This document shows, piece by piece, positions 39,823-48,389 of a stretch of DNA of 64,000 nt. A program made the translations under genes and the position numbers. The stretch spans positions 806,001-870,000 of the forward strand of contig NZ_JAJPUI010000002.1 of assembly GCF_021390935.1 (NCBI RefSeq). Direction: 5' to 3'. Positions within the stretch are counted from its first letter, which is position 1. Each line of letters starts with the position of its first letter. This stretch comes from Streptomyces sp. CC228A (GTDB lineage Bacteria > Actinomycetota > Actinomycetes > Streptomycetales > Streptomycetaceae). Below the pieces are notes generated by a model that was not told the origin of the DNA, did no database searches, and saw nothing but the letters and a program-made list of their open reading frames with translations.

Positions 39823-40686
39823 TCAGGAGGCTGCCGAGCGGTACTTCCGCACCGCCAGCGTCCGGAACACCACGATGATCAGCAGCGACCAGGCGAGGGA
39901 CGCCCAGACGGGGTGCTGCATGGGCCAGGCGTCGGACTGGGACACCCCGGGGTTGCCGAAGAGCTCCCGGGCGGCCTGGACGGTGGCGCTGAACGGGTTC
40001 CACTCCGCGACGTGCCGCAGCCACGGCGTCATCTGGGCGGAGTCCACGAACGCGATGGACACGAAGGTGACGGGGAACAGCCAGATCAGCCCGCCGGACG
40101 TGGCGGCCTCCGGGGTGCGCACGGACAGGCCGATGAGGGCGCCGATCCAGGAGAACGCGTACCCGAGCAGGAGCAGCAGGGCGTAGGCGCCGAGCGCCTT
40201 GGGGACGCCCTCCTCGATGCGCCAGCCGACCAGCAGGGCGACGACGGTCAGGACGACGACGGTCAGGGCCGTCTGGACCAGGTCGGCGAGGGTGCGCCCG
40301 GTGAGGACGGCGCCGCGGGCCATGGGCAGGGACCTGAAGCGGTCGACGAGGCCCTTGTGCATGTCGTCCGCGATGCCGGCGCCCGCGCCGGCGGTGGCGA
40401 AGGTGACGGTCTGGGCGAAGATGCCGGCCATCAGGAAGTTGCGGTAGACGGACGGGTCGGTGGTGCCGCCGATGGTCATGGAGCCGCCGAAGACGTAGCT
40501 GAAGAGCACCACGAACATGATCGGCTGGATGAGCCCGAAGACCACCACCTCGGGGATCCTGACCATCCTGATCAGGTTCCGGTGGGCGACGACGAGGGAG
40601 TCGGCGACGGACCGGGCGACGGGGCCGCGCGTGCGGCGCGGGGCGGGCAGGCCGGTCGGGGAGCCGTTGCCGGTGAGGGCGGTCAT
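39823..40686 (-). CDS. ABC-2 type transporter permease (DrrB-like)
   Basis: A 287-residue permease with six hydrophobic segments and the DrrB/ABC-2 pattern: MFVVLFSYVFGGSMTIGGTT, YRNFLMAGIFAQTVTFATAG, DRFRSLPMARGAVLTGRTLA and WLRHVAEWNPFSATVQAARE. It forms the membrane channel of a drug-type efflux pump with the ATPase encoded directly upstream; the start codon overlaps that gene's stop (ATGA at 40683-40686). Substrate unknown; DrrAB-type pumps export anthracyclines and other hydrophobic compounds. Confidence 0.9.
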   Translation of the reverse strand: MTALTGNGSPTGLPAPRRTRGPVARSVADSLVVAHRNLIRMVRIPEVVVFGLIQPIMFVVLFSYVFGGSMTIGGTTDPSVYRNFLMAGIFAQTVTFATAGAGAGIADDMHKGLVDRFRSLPMARGAVLTGRTLADLVQTALTVVVLTVVALLVGWRIEEGVPKALGAYALLLLLGYAFSWIGALIGLSVRTPEAATSGGLIWLFPVTFVSIAFVDSAQMTPWLRHVAEWNPFSATVQAARELFGNPGVSQSDAWPMQHPVWASLAWSLLIIVVFRTLAVRKYRSAAS

Positions 40687-41756
40687 CGCACGGTCTCCTT
40701 CCGCTCTCCGCCGTCCGTACGGGCCGCCGCGTCCGACGCGGCCGCCGCGCCCCCAGTGCCGTCGGCGTCCTCCGTGTCGCCGGCGTCCTCGCTGCCGTCG
40801 CCGGCGGCGGCCTCGGCCGCGTGGCCGGTGAGGGAGATGAACACGTCGTCGAGGGTGGGGCGGCGCAGCCCGATGTCGTCGATCTCGACGCCGCGCGCGT
40901 CGAGCTCGCGGATCACCTCGGCGAGCAGCCTGGCGCCGCCGGTGACGGGCACGGTCAGCCTGCGGGTGTGCTCCTCGACGGTCACGGTGGCGGTGGCCTG
41001 GCCGAAGCGGGCGAGGACCTCCCGGCCGGTGGGGATCTGCCCGGGCGTGTGGACGACCACCTCGACGCGTTCCCCGCCGGTGCGGGCCTTGAGCTGGTCG
41101 GACGTGCCGCGGGCGATGACCCGGCCGTGGTCGATCACGCAGATCTCGTGGGCGAGGTGGTCTGCCTCCTCCAGGTACTGGGTGGTCAGCAGCAGCGTCG
41201 TCCCGCCGGCGACCAGTTCCTGGATCACCTCCCACAGCGCCTGCCGGTTGCGCGGGTCGAGTCCGGTGGTGGGTTCGTCCATGAACATGACGGGCGGGGA
41301 GACGACGAGGGCGGCCGCCAGGTCGAGGCGGCGGCGCATACCGCCGGAGTAGGTCTTCGCGGGCCGGTCGGCGGCGCCGGTGAGACGGAACCGCTCCAGG
41401 AGCTCGGCGGCGCGCGCCTTGGCGGTCTTCCCGGGCAGTTGGTAGAGCTGCCCGACCATGTGCAGGTTCTCGCGGCCGGTGAGGTACTCGTCGACGGCGG
41501 CGAACTGGCCGGAGAGCCCGATGGAACGGCGCACCTCGTCGGGGTGCTTGAGGACGTCGATTCCCGCGACGACGGCCCGGCCGCTGTCCGGCCTGAGCAG
41601 CGTGGTGAGGACGCGGACGGCGGTCGTCTTCCCGGCGCCGTTCGGCCCGAGAAGCCCGAGGACGGTGCCCTCCGGCACGTCGAGGTCCACGCCGTCCAGT
41701 GCTCGTACGTCGCCGAAGGTCTTCACCAGACCCTCGGCGTGAATGGCACCAGGCAT
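40683..41756 (-). CDS. ABC transporter ATPase (DrrA-like)
   Basis: A 357-residue ATPase: Walker A LGLLGPNGAGKTTAVRVLTT, Q-loop GQFAAVDEYLTGRENL, signature KTYSGGMRRRLDLAAALV, Walker B VMFMDEPTTGLDPRNRQALW and switch His in TTQYLEEADHLA. The C-terminal domain of about 100 residues is the DrrA/DUF4162 extension (RRPTLDDVFISLTGH), then an Asp/Ala/Gly-rich tail. Together with the permease it forms an exporter. An operator-like pair of palindromes (41802-41820) lies upstream, but no regulator gene is adjacent. Confidence 0.92.
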   Translation of the reverse strand: MPGAIHAEGLVKTFGDVRALDGVDLDVPEGTVLGLLGPNGAGKTTAVRVLTTLLRPDSGRAVVAGIDVLKHPDEVRRSIGLSGQFAAVDEYLTGRENLHMVGQLYQLPGKTAKARAAELLERFRLTGAADRPAKTYSGGMRRRLDLAAALVVSPPVMFMDEPTTGLDPRNRQALWEVIQELVAGGTTLLLTTQYLEEADHLAHEICVIDHGRVIARGTSDQLKARTGGERVEVVVHTPGQIPTGREVLARFGQATATVTVEEHTRRLTVPVTGGARLLAEVIRELDARGVEIDDIGLRRPTLDDVFISLTGHAAEAAAGDGSEDAGDTEDADGTGGAAAASDAAARTDGGERKETVR

Positions 41757-41801
41757 CTACGCACTCCCCCTTACCTCTCCCGTGATGGGTCGTTTTGGGG
41801 T

Positions 41802-41820
41802 GATTCGCTAAGCGAAGCTT
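41802..41820 (-). promoter_or_regulatory. Overlapping palindromes upstream of the ABC operon
   Basis: TTCGCTAAGCGAA (41802-41814) and CTAAGCGAAGCTTAG (41806-41820) are two interlocked inverted repeats in the only AT-rich stretch before the ATPase gene. They resemble a TetR/PadR operator overlapping a -10 (GCTTAGCGAAT on the minus strand). Confidence 0.6.
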
Positions 41821-42178
41821 AGGGCGAGCGCGGGGCGGCGACCCGGCGAACGGCTCGGCGGGGCCGACCGGGACGCGGAAGCGGTGGCCGCGAGGGCGCC
41901 CCCGGCACTTGGCAGCGGCGGGGGCGAGTGCCGGTGGGGCCGTTCCGGTACGGGCGCGCGGCGACGGTGAGCGGAAGGCGGCAGGGCGGGCGGTGGGCCG
42001 CGTGGACGGTGGGCGGTGGGGCGGTTTGTGTGGCGTATGGGCGGCGCGGCAGGCGGCGGTGTGGTGGTGCGGCGTCCACGCGGTGCGGCAGGCGGTACGG
42101 CGGTGGGTGCGCGTATGCGCGGTGCGGCGGACGGTGGCGTGCCTGCTGCGGCGTATGCGCGGTGCCGTACGCACGGGG
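41821..42178. other. 358-bp GC-rich intergenic region
   Basis: No gene recognised. Long G-rich tracts with repeated GTATGCGCGGTGCGG and GTGCGGCAGGCGGT-like units lie at about 42060-42170. The stretch separates two minus-strand genes and may contain terminators for ilvA, but no clean hairpin stands out. Confidence 0.4.
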
Positions 42179-43420
42179 TCAGCCGATGACCGTGTAGCCC
42201 GCCTCGTGCAGGGCCGCCTGGACGTCCACGCAGTGGTCCGGTCCCTTGGTCTCCAGGTGCAGTTCCACCTCGACCTCGGTCAGTCCCAGCCGCGGATCGG
42301 TCCGGACGTGGCCCACGTCCAGTACGTTCGCGTCCACCACGGTCAGTACGCCCAGGAGGTTGGCCAGCGCCCCCGGCCGGTCCGGCAGGCGCAGCCGCAG
42401 GGTGAGGTAGCGGCCGGCCGCCGCCATGCCGTGGCGCAGGATCCGCTGGAGCACGAGCGGGTCGACGTTGCCGCCCGACAGCACCGCCACGACGGGGCCC
42501 TCGAACGCCTCCGGTTCGCTCAGCAGAGCCGCGACGGGGCTGGCCCCGGCGGGTTCGACGACCAGCTTGGCCCGCTCCAGGCACAGCAGCAGCGCCGACG
42601 ACAGGGCGTCCTCCGACACGGTCCGTACTTCGTCGACCACCTCGCGGACCAGGCGGAACGGCACGTCGCCGGGGCGGCCCACCATGATGCCGTCGGCCAT
42701 CGTCGACCCGCACCGGACCGACACCGGCCGCCCCTTCGCCAGCGACGGCGGGTACGCGGCCGCGGCCTGCGCCTGCACGCCGACGATCCGCACGTCGGGC
42801 CGCAGCGCCTTGACGGCGACGCCGATGCCTGCCGCGAGGCCGCCGCCTCCCATGCCGACGACGACCGTCCGGACCTCGGGGCACTGCTCCAGGATCTCCA
42901 GACCCACCGTGCCCTGCCCGGCGATGACGTCGGGGTGGTCGAAGGGGTGGATGAACACCGCGCCGGTGTCCCTGGCGTAGTCCTGCGCCGCGGCCAGCGT
43001 CTCGTCCACCACCTGACCGGTGAGCCGCACTTCGGCACCGTACTCGCGGGTCGCGGCGACCTTGGGCAGCGGGGCGCCGACCGGCATGAAGACGGTGGAG
43101 CGGACGCCCAGCAGGGAGGAGGCGAGGGCGACGCCCTGGGCGTGGTTGCCCGCCGATGCGGCGACCACGCCCGCCGCCCGCTCCTCGGGGCGCAGCCCGG
43201 AGATCCGCACGTACGCGCCCCGCAGCTTGAAGGAGCCGGTGCGCTGGAGGTTCTCGCACTTCAGGTGCACCGGTCCGCCGACCAGCCCGGACAGGTGGCG
43301 GCTGCCCTCCAGCGGGGTCGTCCGGGCGACCCCCGCCAGCATCTTCTGGGCCCCCATCACGTCGTCCAGCAGGACGGCGGGCGGGGAGAAGTGCAAGGGG
43401 CGGGGGGTGCGGAAGCTCAT
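42179..43420 (-). CDS. ilvA: Threonine ammonia-lyase (threonine dehydratase) with ACT domain
   Basis: A 413-residue PLP enzyme converting L-threonine to 2-oxobutyrate and ammonia, first step to isoleucine. PLP lysine in LQRTGSFKLRGAYVRI, SAGNHAQGVALA substrate loop, the glycine loop VVVGMGGGGLAAGI and a C-terminal ACT domain (LTLRLRLPDRPGALANLLGV, VEVELHLETKGPDHC). The single short regulatory domain is the TdcB/actinobacterial layout rather than the long double-ACT IlvA, so regulation may differ. ATG 43420 is the start. A 32-bp tandem repeat lies just upstream. Confidence 0.93.
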   Translation of the reverse strand: MSFRTPRPLHFSPPAVLLDDVMGAQKMLAGVARTTPLEGSRHLSGLVGGPVHLKCENLQRTGSFKLRGAYVRISGLRPEERAAGVVAASAGNHAQGVALASSLLGVRSTVFMPVGAPLPKVAATREYGAEVRLTGQVVDETLAAAQDYARDTGAVFIHPFDHPDVIAGQGTVGLEILEQCPEVRTVVVGMGGGGLAAGIGVAVKALRPDVRIVGVQAQAAAAYPPSLAKGRPVSVRCGSTMADGIMVGRPGDVPFRLVREVVDEVRTVSEDALSSALLLCLERAKLVVEPAGASPVAALLSEPEAFEGPVVAVLSGGNVDPLVLQRILRHGMAAAGRYLTLRLRLPDRPGALANLLGVLTVVDANVLDVGHVRTDPRLGLTEVEVELHLETKGPDHCVDVQAALHEAGYTVIG

Positions 43421-43447
43421 GGCAGCCAGTCTCGCAGCTCGCCGGGA

Positions 43448-43608
43448 CCCCGCAGCACGTCCACGTCAAGCACCCGGGGGCACCGCAGCACGTGCACGTC
43501 AAGCCCCGGGGGCACCGCAGCACGTCCACGTCAAGCCCCGGGGGCACCGCAGCACGTCCACGTCAAGCCCCGGGGGCACCGCAGCACGTCCACGTCAAGC
43601 CCCGGGGG
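43448..43608. repeat. 32-bp tandem repeat, five copies
   Basis: Units begin at 43481, 43513, 43545 and 43577, with a divergent first copy at about 43448. Each unit ends in a CCCCGGGG palindrome and contains CACGTCCACGTC. The array fills the divergent gap between ilvA and marR. Confidence 0.9.
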
Positions 43609-43743
43609 CACCGCGGGAACGGCTTCGGGAACGCTCAGGGAAGAGCTCGGTCTCGGATTCGACAGGGCAGGTACGCAGCGGCGACTTGGCGCGTACTCTG
43701 TCCCCCACCAAAACCGACCGCCGCACGAGAGAGCCCTGCAGCC

Positions 43744-44283
43744 ATGCCCACTTCCCAGGACATGACGACTACTGCGCTGTTCTCCCAGGGGGCGAGCCCT
43801 GAGCCCCCGGGTGACACCGCTCTTCTCGATGCCCTCCAGCACCAGGTGGCCGTCTTCGCCCGGCGGGCCGAGCAGACCCGCCTCGCCGGGACAGGCCAGC
43901 TCCGCAACTCGATGGACCGGGCCGCCTACCTGCTGCTCAACCGGCTCGACCAGGAAGGCCCCATGGGCGTGAAGGCCCTGGCGGCCGGCATGGGCATCGA
44001 CTCCTCGACGGTGACCCGCCAGGTGGCGCCGCTGGTGGACACGGGCCTGGTGAAGCGCACCTCGCACCCGGAGGACGGGCGCGCCGTGGTGCTGCAGCTC
44101 TCGCCGCGCGGGCAGGCCCGGCTGGAGGAGGTGCGGCTGTCCCGGCGCGATCTGATGGCGCAGGTCACGGAGGGCTGGACGCCGGACGAGCGGGAGGCCT
44201 TCTGCACGCTGCTGACCCGCTTCAACTCGGCCCTCTCGGCACGTCAGACGGGCCTTCCGGCAGCGGACCAGCCGCCGTCCTGA
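43744..44283 (+). CDS. MarR-family transcriptional regulator
   Basis: A 179-residue winged-helix regulator: dimer helices at both ends, core SMDRAAYLLLNRLDQEGPMG, DNA-recognition part VKALAAGMGIDSSTVTRQVA and wing LVKRTSHPEDGRAVVLQLSP. The DXRXR-like wing motif (EDGRA) is intact. ATG 43744 is the first start; ATG 43762 (MTTTALFSQ) is a shorter option. The ligand is unknown and no target gene is linked, although ilvA is divergent across the 32-bp repeat array. Confidence 0.9.
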   Translation: MPTSQDMTTTALFSQGASPEPPGDTALLDALQHQVAVFARRAEQTRLAGTGQLRNSMDRAAYLLLNRLDQEGPMGVKALAAGMGIDSSTVTRQVAPLVDTGLVKRTSHPEDGRAVVLQLSPRGQARLEEVRLSRRDLMAQVTEGWTPDEREAFCTLLTRFNSALSARQTGLPAADQPPS

Positions 44284-44322
44284 CTCCGCCCGCGCGACCG
44301 GGAGGGCGGCCCTTGACACGGG

Positions 44323-44357
44323 AGTGGCGCCGCACCCCCGGCGGGTGCGGCGCCACT
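44323..44357. terminator. 15-bp stem terminator after marR
   Basis: AGTGGCGCCGCACCC (44323-44337) and GGGTGCGGCGCCACT (44343-44357) pair perfectly around a 5-nt loop, between the convergent marR and metB genes. Confidence 0.8.
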
Positions 44358-44461
44358 CGCCGCGTGCGCGGCCTGCGCTGCCGGCTGTCCGAGTGCCCGA
44401 CGCGGGTCTCCCGCACGGCGCCCGGCTCTGCGCGTGACGCAGGGGCTCCGGCAGGTACCGG

Positions 44462-44523
44462 TCATCCGAGCACCTGACACAGAGGCTCCCGCACGGAGTC
44501 GGCTATCCGAGCGCCTGACGCAG
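44462..44523. repeat. Duplicated 3' end of metB
   Basis: TCATCCGAGCACCTGACACAG (44462-44482) repeats, with 3-4 changes, the last codons of metB at 44503-44523 (CTATCCGAGCGCCTGACGCAG). It suggests a small tandem duplication after the stop. Confidence 0.6.
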
Positions 44524-45660
44524 GTCCTCCAGCAGGTCGTCGACGTTCTCGATACCGACGGACAGCCGGACGAGGTCGCCGGGCACCTCCAGCGGGGAGC
44601 CGGCGGCGCTGGCGTGGGTCATCAGGTGCGGGTGCTCGATGAGCGACTCGACACCGCCCAGCGACTCGCCCAGGGTGAAGAGCCGGGCGCGGTTGCAGAC
44701 CTCCACGGCCGCCTGCTCGCCGCCGGTGACACGGAAGGAGACCATGCCGCCGAAGTCGCGCATCTGCTTCGCGGCGATCTCGTGGCCCGGGTGCTCGGGC
44801 AGGCCCGGGTACAGCACCTGCGCCACCTTCGGGTGACTGGTCAGCATCTCGGCGATGCGGGCGGCGTTCTGGCTGTGCCGGTCCATGCGCACCGCGAGGG
44901 TCTTGATCCCGCGCAGCACGATCCACGAGTCGAACGGGCCGGCCACGCCGCCCATCGCGTTCTGGTGGTAGGCGAGCTCCTCGCCCAGCGCCTCGTCGGC
45001 GGTGACGAGCGCGCCGCCGACCACGTCGGAGTGCCCGCCCATGTACTTGGTGAGCGAGTGCACGACGACGTCCGCGCCCAGCGACAGGGGCTGCTGGAGG
45101 TACGGGGAGGCGAAGGTGTTGTCGACGACGAGGCGCGCGCCGGCCGTGCGGGCCACGTCGGCGAGCGCCGCGATGTCGCTGATGCCGAGCAGCGGGTTGG
45201 AGGGCGTCTCCACCCAGACGATCTTCGTGCGGTCGGTGAGGGCGGCCCGCACCGACGCGGGGTCGGTGGTGTCGGCGACGGAGAACTCGACGCCCCAGCG
45301 CTGGAGCACCTTCGCGAAGAGGCGGAAGGAGCCGCCGTAGGCGTCGTTCGGGATGACGAGGTGGTCGCCCGGCACGAGCAGGGTGCGCAGCAGGGTGTCC
45401 TCGGCGGCCAGGCCGGAGGCGAAGGCGAGGCCGCGGCGGCCGCCCTCCAGCGCCGCCAGGTTCTCCTCCAGCGCCGTACGGGTCGGGTTGGCGCTGCGGC
45501 TGTACTCGTAACCGCCGCGCAGCCCGCCCACACCGTCCTGCTTGTAGGTGGACACCTGGTAGATGGGCGGGACGACCGCGCCGGTCAGCGGGTCGGCGGT
45601 GTTGCCCGCATGGATGGCGCGGGTCTCGAAGTTCTGGTGGGTGTACGCGTCGTCGCTCAT
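44503..45660 (-). CDS. metB: Cystathionine gamma-synthase/lyase-family PLP enzyme
   Basis: A 385-residue Cys/Met metabolism PLP enzyme: AIHAGNTADPLTGAVVPPIY, YEYSRSANPTRTALEENLAA, PLP-binding GARLVVDNTFASPYLQQPLS, and the Schiff-base Lys in VVVHSLTKYMGGHSDVVGGA. C-terminal SLGGVESLIEHPHLMTHASA is typical of cystathionine gamma-synthase (and of actinobacterial cystathionine gamma-lyases). It makes cystathionine from an activated homoserine and cysteine, or cleaves it; sequence alone does not separate these. ATG 45660 (MSDDAYTHQNFETRAIHAG) is the start. Confidence 0.92.
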   Translation of the reverse strand: MSDDAYTHQNFETRAIHAGNTADPLTGAVVPPIYQVSTYKQDGVGGLRGGYEYSRSANPTRTALEENLAALEGGRRGLAFASGLAAEDTLLRTLLVPGDHLVIPNDAYGGSFRLFAKVLQRWGVEFSVADTTDPASVRAALTDRTKIVWVETPSNPLLGISDIAALADVARTAGARLVVDNTFASPYLQQPLSLGADVVVHSLTKYMGGHSDVVGGALVTADEALGEELAYHQNAMGGVAGPFDSWIVLRGIKTLAVRMDRHSQNAARIAEMLTSHPKVAQVLYPGLPEHPGHEIAAKQMRDFGGMVSFRVTGGEQAAVEVCNRARLFTLGESLGGVESLIEHPHLMTHASAAGSPLEVPGDLVRLSVGIENVDDLLEDLRQALG

Positions 45661-45832
45661 GCCACGAGAGTAATCCGGCGGGGGCGCCCGCGGCCCGCGG
45701 TTGCCTTGACCCGTGGCGGAGCCCGGGTGGTCCCGCCCTGCCGGGGGTGGTGCGGGTCGGGGGCGGTCATCCGGGACGGGTGGGGGCCCCGGGCTGCTTG
45801 GTACGCAGGGCCTGGCGCGGTCGGCCCCGGCC

Positions 45833-45904
45833 CGCCCGGGAGTACGTGGCCGGGCTCGCCCGGGAGTACGTGGCCGGGCCTGATCGGGAGCACGTGGGCG
45901 GGCT
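45833..45904. repeat. 24-bp tandem repeat, three copies
   Basis: Units CGCCCGGGAGTACGTGGCCG plus GGCT at 45833 and 45857 are identical and a third at 45881 is degenerate. The array lies in a 328-bp gap before the first helical-repeat protein gene; nothing else is recognisable in that gap. Confidence 0.8.
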
Positions 45905-45988
45905 CGGCCGGGTGGCCGGGTTTTCCCCAGCGGGGCCGTTGTCCACAGCCGCTCCGGTGTCCGCGGAGCCGTCCGGGACAATGGGCGC

Positions 45989-47098
45989 ATGGTGGAGTTT
46001 CTCTGGTTCTTGTTCGCGGTCGGCCTGATCGGCGCGGTCGTCGCGCCGTGGCTGCTGCGCCGCCGCTCCGGCGGCATTCGCCTGACCGAGCCGGGCGCGC
46101 CCGACGCGGCGGACCCGCTCGCCTACGGCTTCGTGCGCCAGGAGCTCCTGGACGTCCGCACCCCCGGCCCCGACCAGGACCTGATGGACGTGCTGGACGT
46201 CGTGCAGCGCACCCAGGACTGGCGGGCCGCGTCCCAGCTGCTGGCGGGCACGCCCAAGGAGGGCGAGGTGCGCTGGCAGCGGGTGCAGGCGTTCGCGGGC
46301 GCCGCGTCGCTGGAGCTCGCGCAGCAGCCGGGTGCGGGCGGCGCGTGGCTGCGGACGTGGCGCGCGGAGGCGCCGAAGGACGCGGGGGGCGCCGCCGTGC
46401 ACGCGGAGTTCCTGGTCCAGCAGGCGTGGCGCACCTCCGCGTCCGGCACGGACGAGTTCCGCATCATCCTGGAGGAGGCCAGGAAGGTCTGCGGGGAAGC
46501 GGCCCTGCTGGCGCCCGGCGACCCGGTCCCGTACATCGCGGAGCTCGCGGTCGCCCGCGGCCTCGGATACTCGCCGGAGCAGTTCGACCAGCTCTGGGCG
46601 AAGATCATCGACCGGAGCCCGCAGCACATGGGCGCGCACCTGGCGGCGCTGCACTACTGGTGCGAGAAGTGGCACGGGTCGCGGCAGGACGCGGACCGGT
46701 TCGCCACGGCGGCGGCGGCCCGCGCGCCGCAGGGCTCCCTGCTGGCCGCGCTGCCGCTCTTCGCGGTGTGGGAGCACCTGCCGGACCTGGCCATGGTGCG
46801 GGACTTCTTCGGCACGGAGGTGGTGTCGAAGGCGATGGACGGCGCGCTGTACGCGGTGCACTCGGCGGCCCCGGACGACCCGATGCTGGCCCACGTGCGC
46901 CATCTGCTGCTGCACTTCCTGGTGCGGGCCGAGCGGTGGTCGGAGGCGATGGAGCAGATCGTGCAGGTGGACGGCTACGTGGGCGCGCTGCCCTGGACGG
47001 TGAGCGAGGACCCGGCCGCGGAGTACGCGGTGTACCGCGCGCTGGCGGTGGCCGGATACGAGGCCAACGGCGGCAGCCCGGCGACGCTCCTGCGCTGA
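45989..47098 (+). CDS. Helical-repeat (DUF4034-like) membrane-anchored protein, paralogue 1
   Basis: A 369-residue protein: one N-terminal helix (VEFLWFLFAVGLIGAVVAPW), an Arg-rich stop, then a soluble alpha-helical repeat domain with spaced Trp/His residues: RWQRVQAFAGAASLELAQQP, GDPVPYIAELAVARGLGYSP, MGAHLAALHYWCEKWHGSRQ and HVRHLLLHFLVRAERWSEAM. It shares the order of motifs ALxYWxxKWxGS, GTLLxxLPLI/F and QVDGYVGxLPW with two later genes (50303 and 51463). It may act as a scaffold at the inner face of the membrane; no catalytic motif is visible. Confidence 0.8.
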   Translation: MVEFLWFLFAVGLIGAVVAPWLLRRRSGGIRLTEPGAPDAADPLAYGFVRQELLDVRTPGPDQDLMDVLDVVQRTQDWRAASQLLAGTPKEGEVRWQRVQAFAGAASLELAQQPGAGGAWLRTWRAEAPKDAGGAAVHAEFLVQQAWRTSASGTDEFRIILEEARKVCGEAALLAPGDPVPYIAELAVARGLGYSPEQFDQLWAKIIDRSPQHMGAHLAALHYWCEKWHGSRQDADRFATAAAARAPQGSLLAALPLFAVWEHLPDLAMVRDFFGTEVVSKAMDGALYAVHSAAPDDPMLAHVRHLLLHFLVRAERWSEAMEQIVQVDGYVGALPWTVSEDPAAEYAVYRALAVAGYEANGGSPATLLR

Positions 47099-47355
47099 AG
47101 CCGACCGCGGGCCGACCGGGCCGCGACCGCGCAACGGCGGGCGGCGGGTCGGGCGGCTGAGACGGCCTGGCGGCTGCACCGCGGGGCGGCGGCTGCACGG
47201 GGCGGTGCCTGCACCGCGGGACGATGGCTGCACCGCGGGGCGGCGGCTGCACGGGGCGGTGCCTGCACCGCGGGACGATGGCTGCACCGCGGAGTGGAGT
47301 CGCGCCGCCGGGCGGCGGCTGCACGCCGAGGCGGGGTTGCGCCGCCGGGCGGCGG
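47099..47355. repeat. 54-bp tandem repeat region
   Basis: A perfect 54-bp unit occurs at 47172-47225 and 47226-47279, with a partial third from 47280. Each unit contains several GGCTGCACCGCGG(G)-type subrepeats, which continue degenerately to about 47355. No gene. Confidence 0.9.
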
Positions 47356-47709
47356 CTACACGGCGGCGTGGTGGCTCACGTACACCTTGCGCAGGGTCTC
47401 GTGCACGGTCCACGTGGTGCGGTCGCCCTCCCGCAGGACGACCAGGTCGCCGGGGCCGACACGGAGGGTGGGACCGTCGGCCACCTCGATGGTGGCCGAC
47501 CCGCTGACGACGACGAACACCTCGTCAGCCGCCGTGTCGGTGACGACGCCGGGTGTCATCTGCCAGATGCCCCGGACGGTCCGGCCGTCGGCCGACTCCC
47601 CGACCACCCGTCCGGAGACCTCGGGCCGCCCGGAGACGACCTGTGCGGGATCGAGGGGTTCGGCGGACAGGTCGGCGCCGGGGACGTGTACGGCAAAGCT
47701 ATGCTCCAT
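47356..47709 (-). CDS. Cupin-domain protein
   Basis: A 117-residue single-domain cupin: VVGESADGRTVRGIWQMTPG, VVTDTAADEVFVVVSGSATI, then VGPGDLVVLREGDRTTWTVH. The usual two His of cupin motif 1 are replaced (DTAADEVFVVVSG), so metal binding is doubtful; the DUF861-type (ureidoglycolate/EutQ-like, ...W.V.ETLRKVY) end is present. ATG 47709 is the start. It is probably a small-molecule-binding protein of unknown role, surrounded on both sides by repeats. Confidence 0.8.
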   Translation of the reverse strand: MEHSFAVHVPGADLSAEPLDPAQVVSGRPEVSGRVVGESADGRTVRGIWQMTPGVVTDTAADEVFVVVSGSATIEVADGPTLRVGPGDLVVLREGDRTTWTVHETLRKVYVSHHAAV

Positions 47710-48389
47710 GGCCCGACCGTAGCCGTGCGGGAGGCCGCGGCGCCCCGGACAGGGTGTCGCGTGCGGGGCGGTCCCGCCGGACGATCCGCCGACCCGGCCG
47801 CCGCGGCACGGCCCCTGGGGCGCCCACCCGGTGACCGGTCCGCACCGACCTCGCACGCTGCGGCCACGGTCGGCCCGGACCACGGCCGCCCGGCCCTCCC
47901 CCACCACCGGACCGTGCACCGCACCGCCCTCGCCACCACCGGGCCGCGTACCGCTCCGCCCTCCGCCACCACCAGGCCATGCAGCACACCCCGCAACCTT
48001 CAGGCCATGCAGCACACCGCCCTCCCCACCACCGAGCCGTACAGCCCCACACTCCCCCTCCGCCACCACCGAGCCGTACAGCACACCCCCTCCCCGCTCA
48101 CCGGGCCGTAGCGGGAGGGCGACCGCGGGGGGAAACACACTTGCGAGTGAACCCGCCGGTAGGTGATACTCCGCTTCCCCCCACAGCTTTGCCATGTCCA
48201 TTTCCGGACACGGGTTCCCGGGCGCCGTTCCGCGGACATCGCACGGCAGGCGTCAGGTGACGGCACCGTCCCCGGGCGCCCTGCCGGCACCGCCGCGTAC
48301 GCCGTCCCGCGACGCCGCCGCGCGGACGCCGTCACACGCCGACGTCCGCAGGGAGCCCCTGTCCGCGTTCCGTGGGGGGACTCTGCCCA
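47710..48389. other. 680-bp gene-free region with degenerate repeats
   Basis: No convincing gene. Between about 47900 and 48110 there are six or more degenerate units built on CACCACCGAGCCGTACAGC and CAGGCCATGCAGCACACC. The last 100 bp should hold the promoter of the M48-type gene; I could not assign boxes. Confidence 0.5.

Noticed and set aside
43448..43608. CRISPR array
   Set aside because: Units are directly contiguous with no variable spacers, and no cas gene is near; it is a simple tandem repeat.
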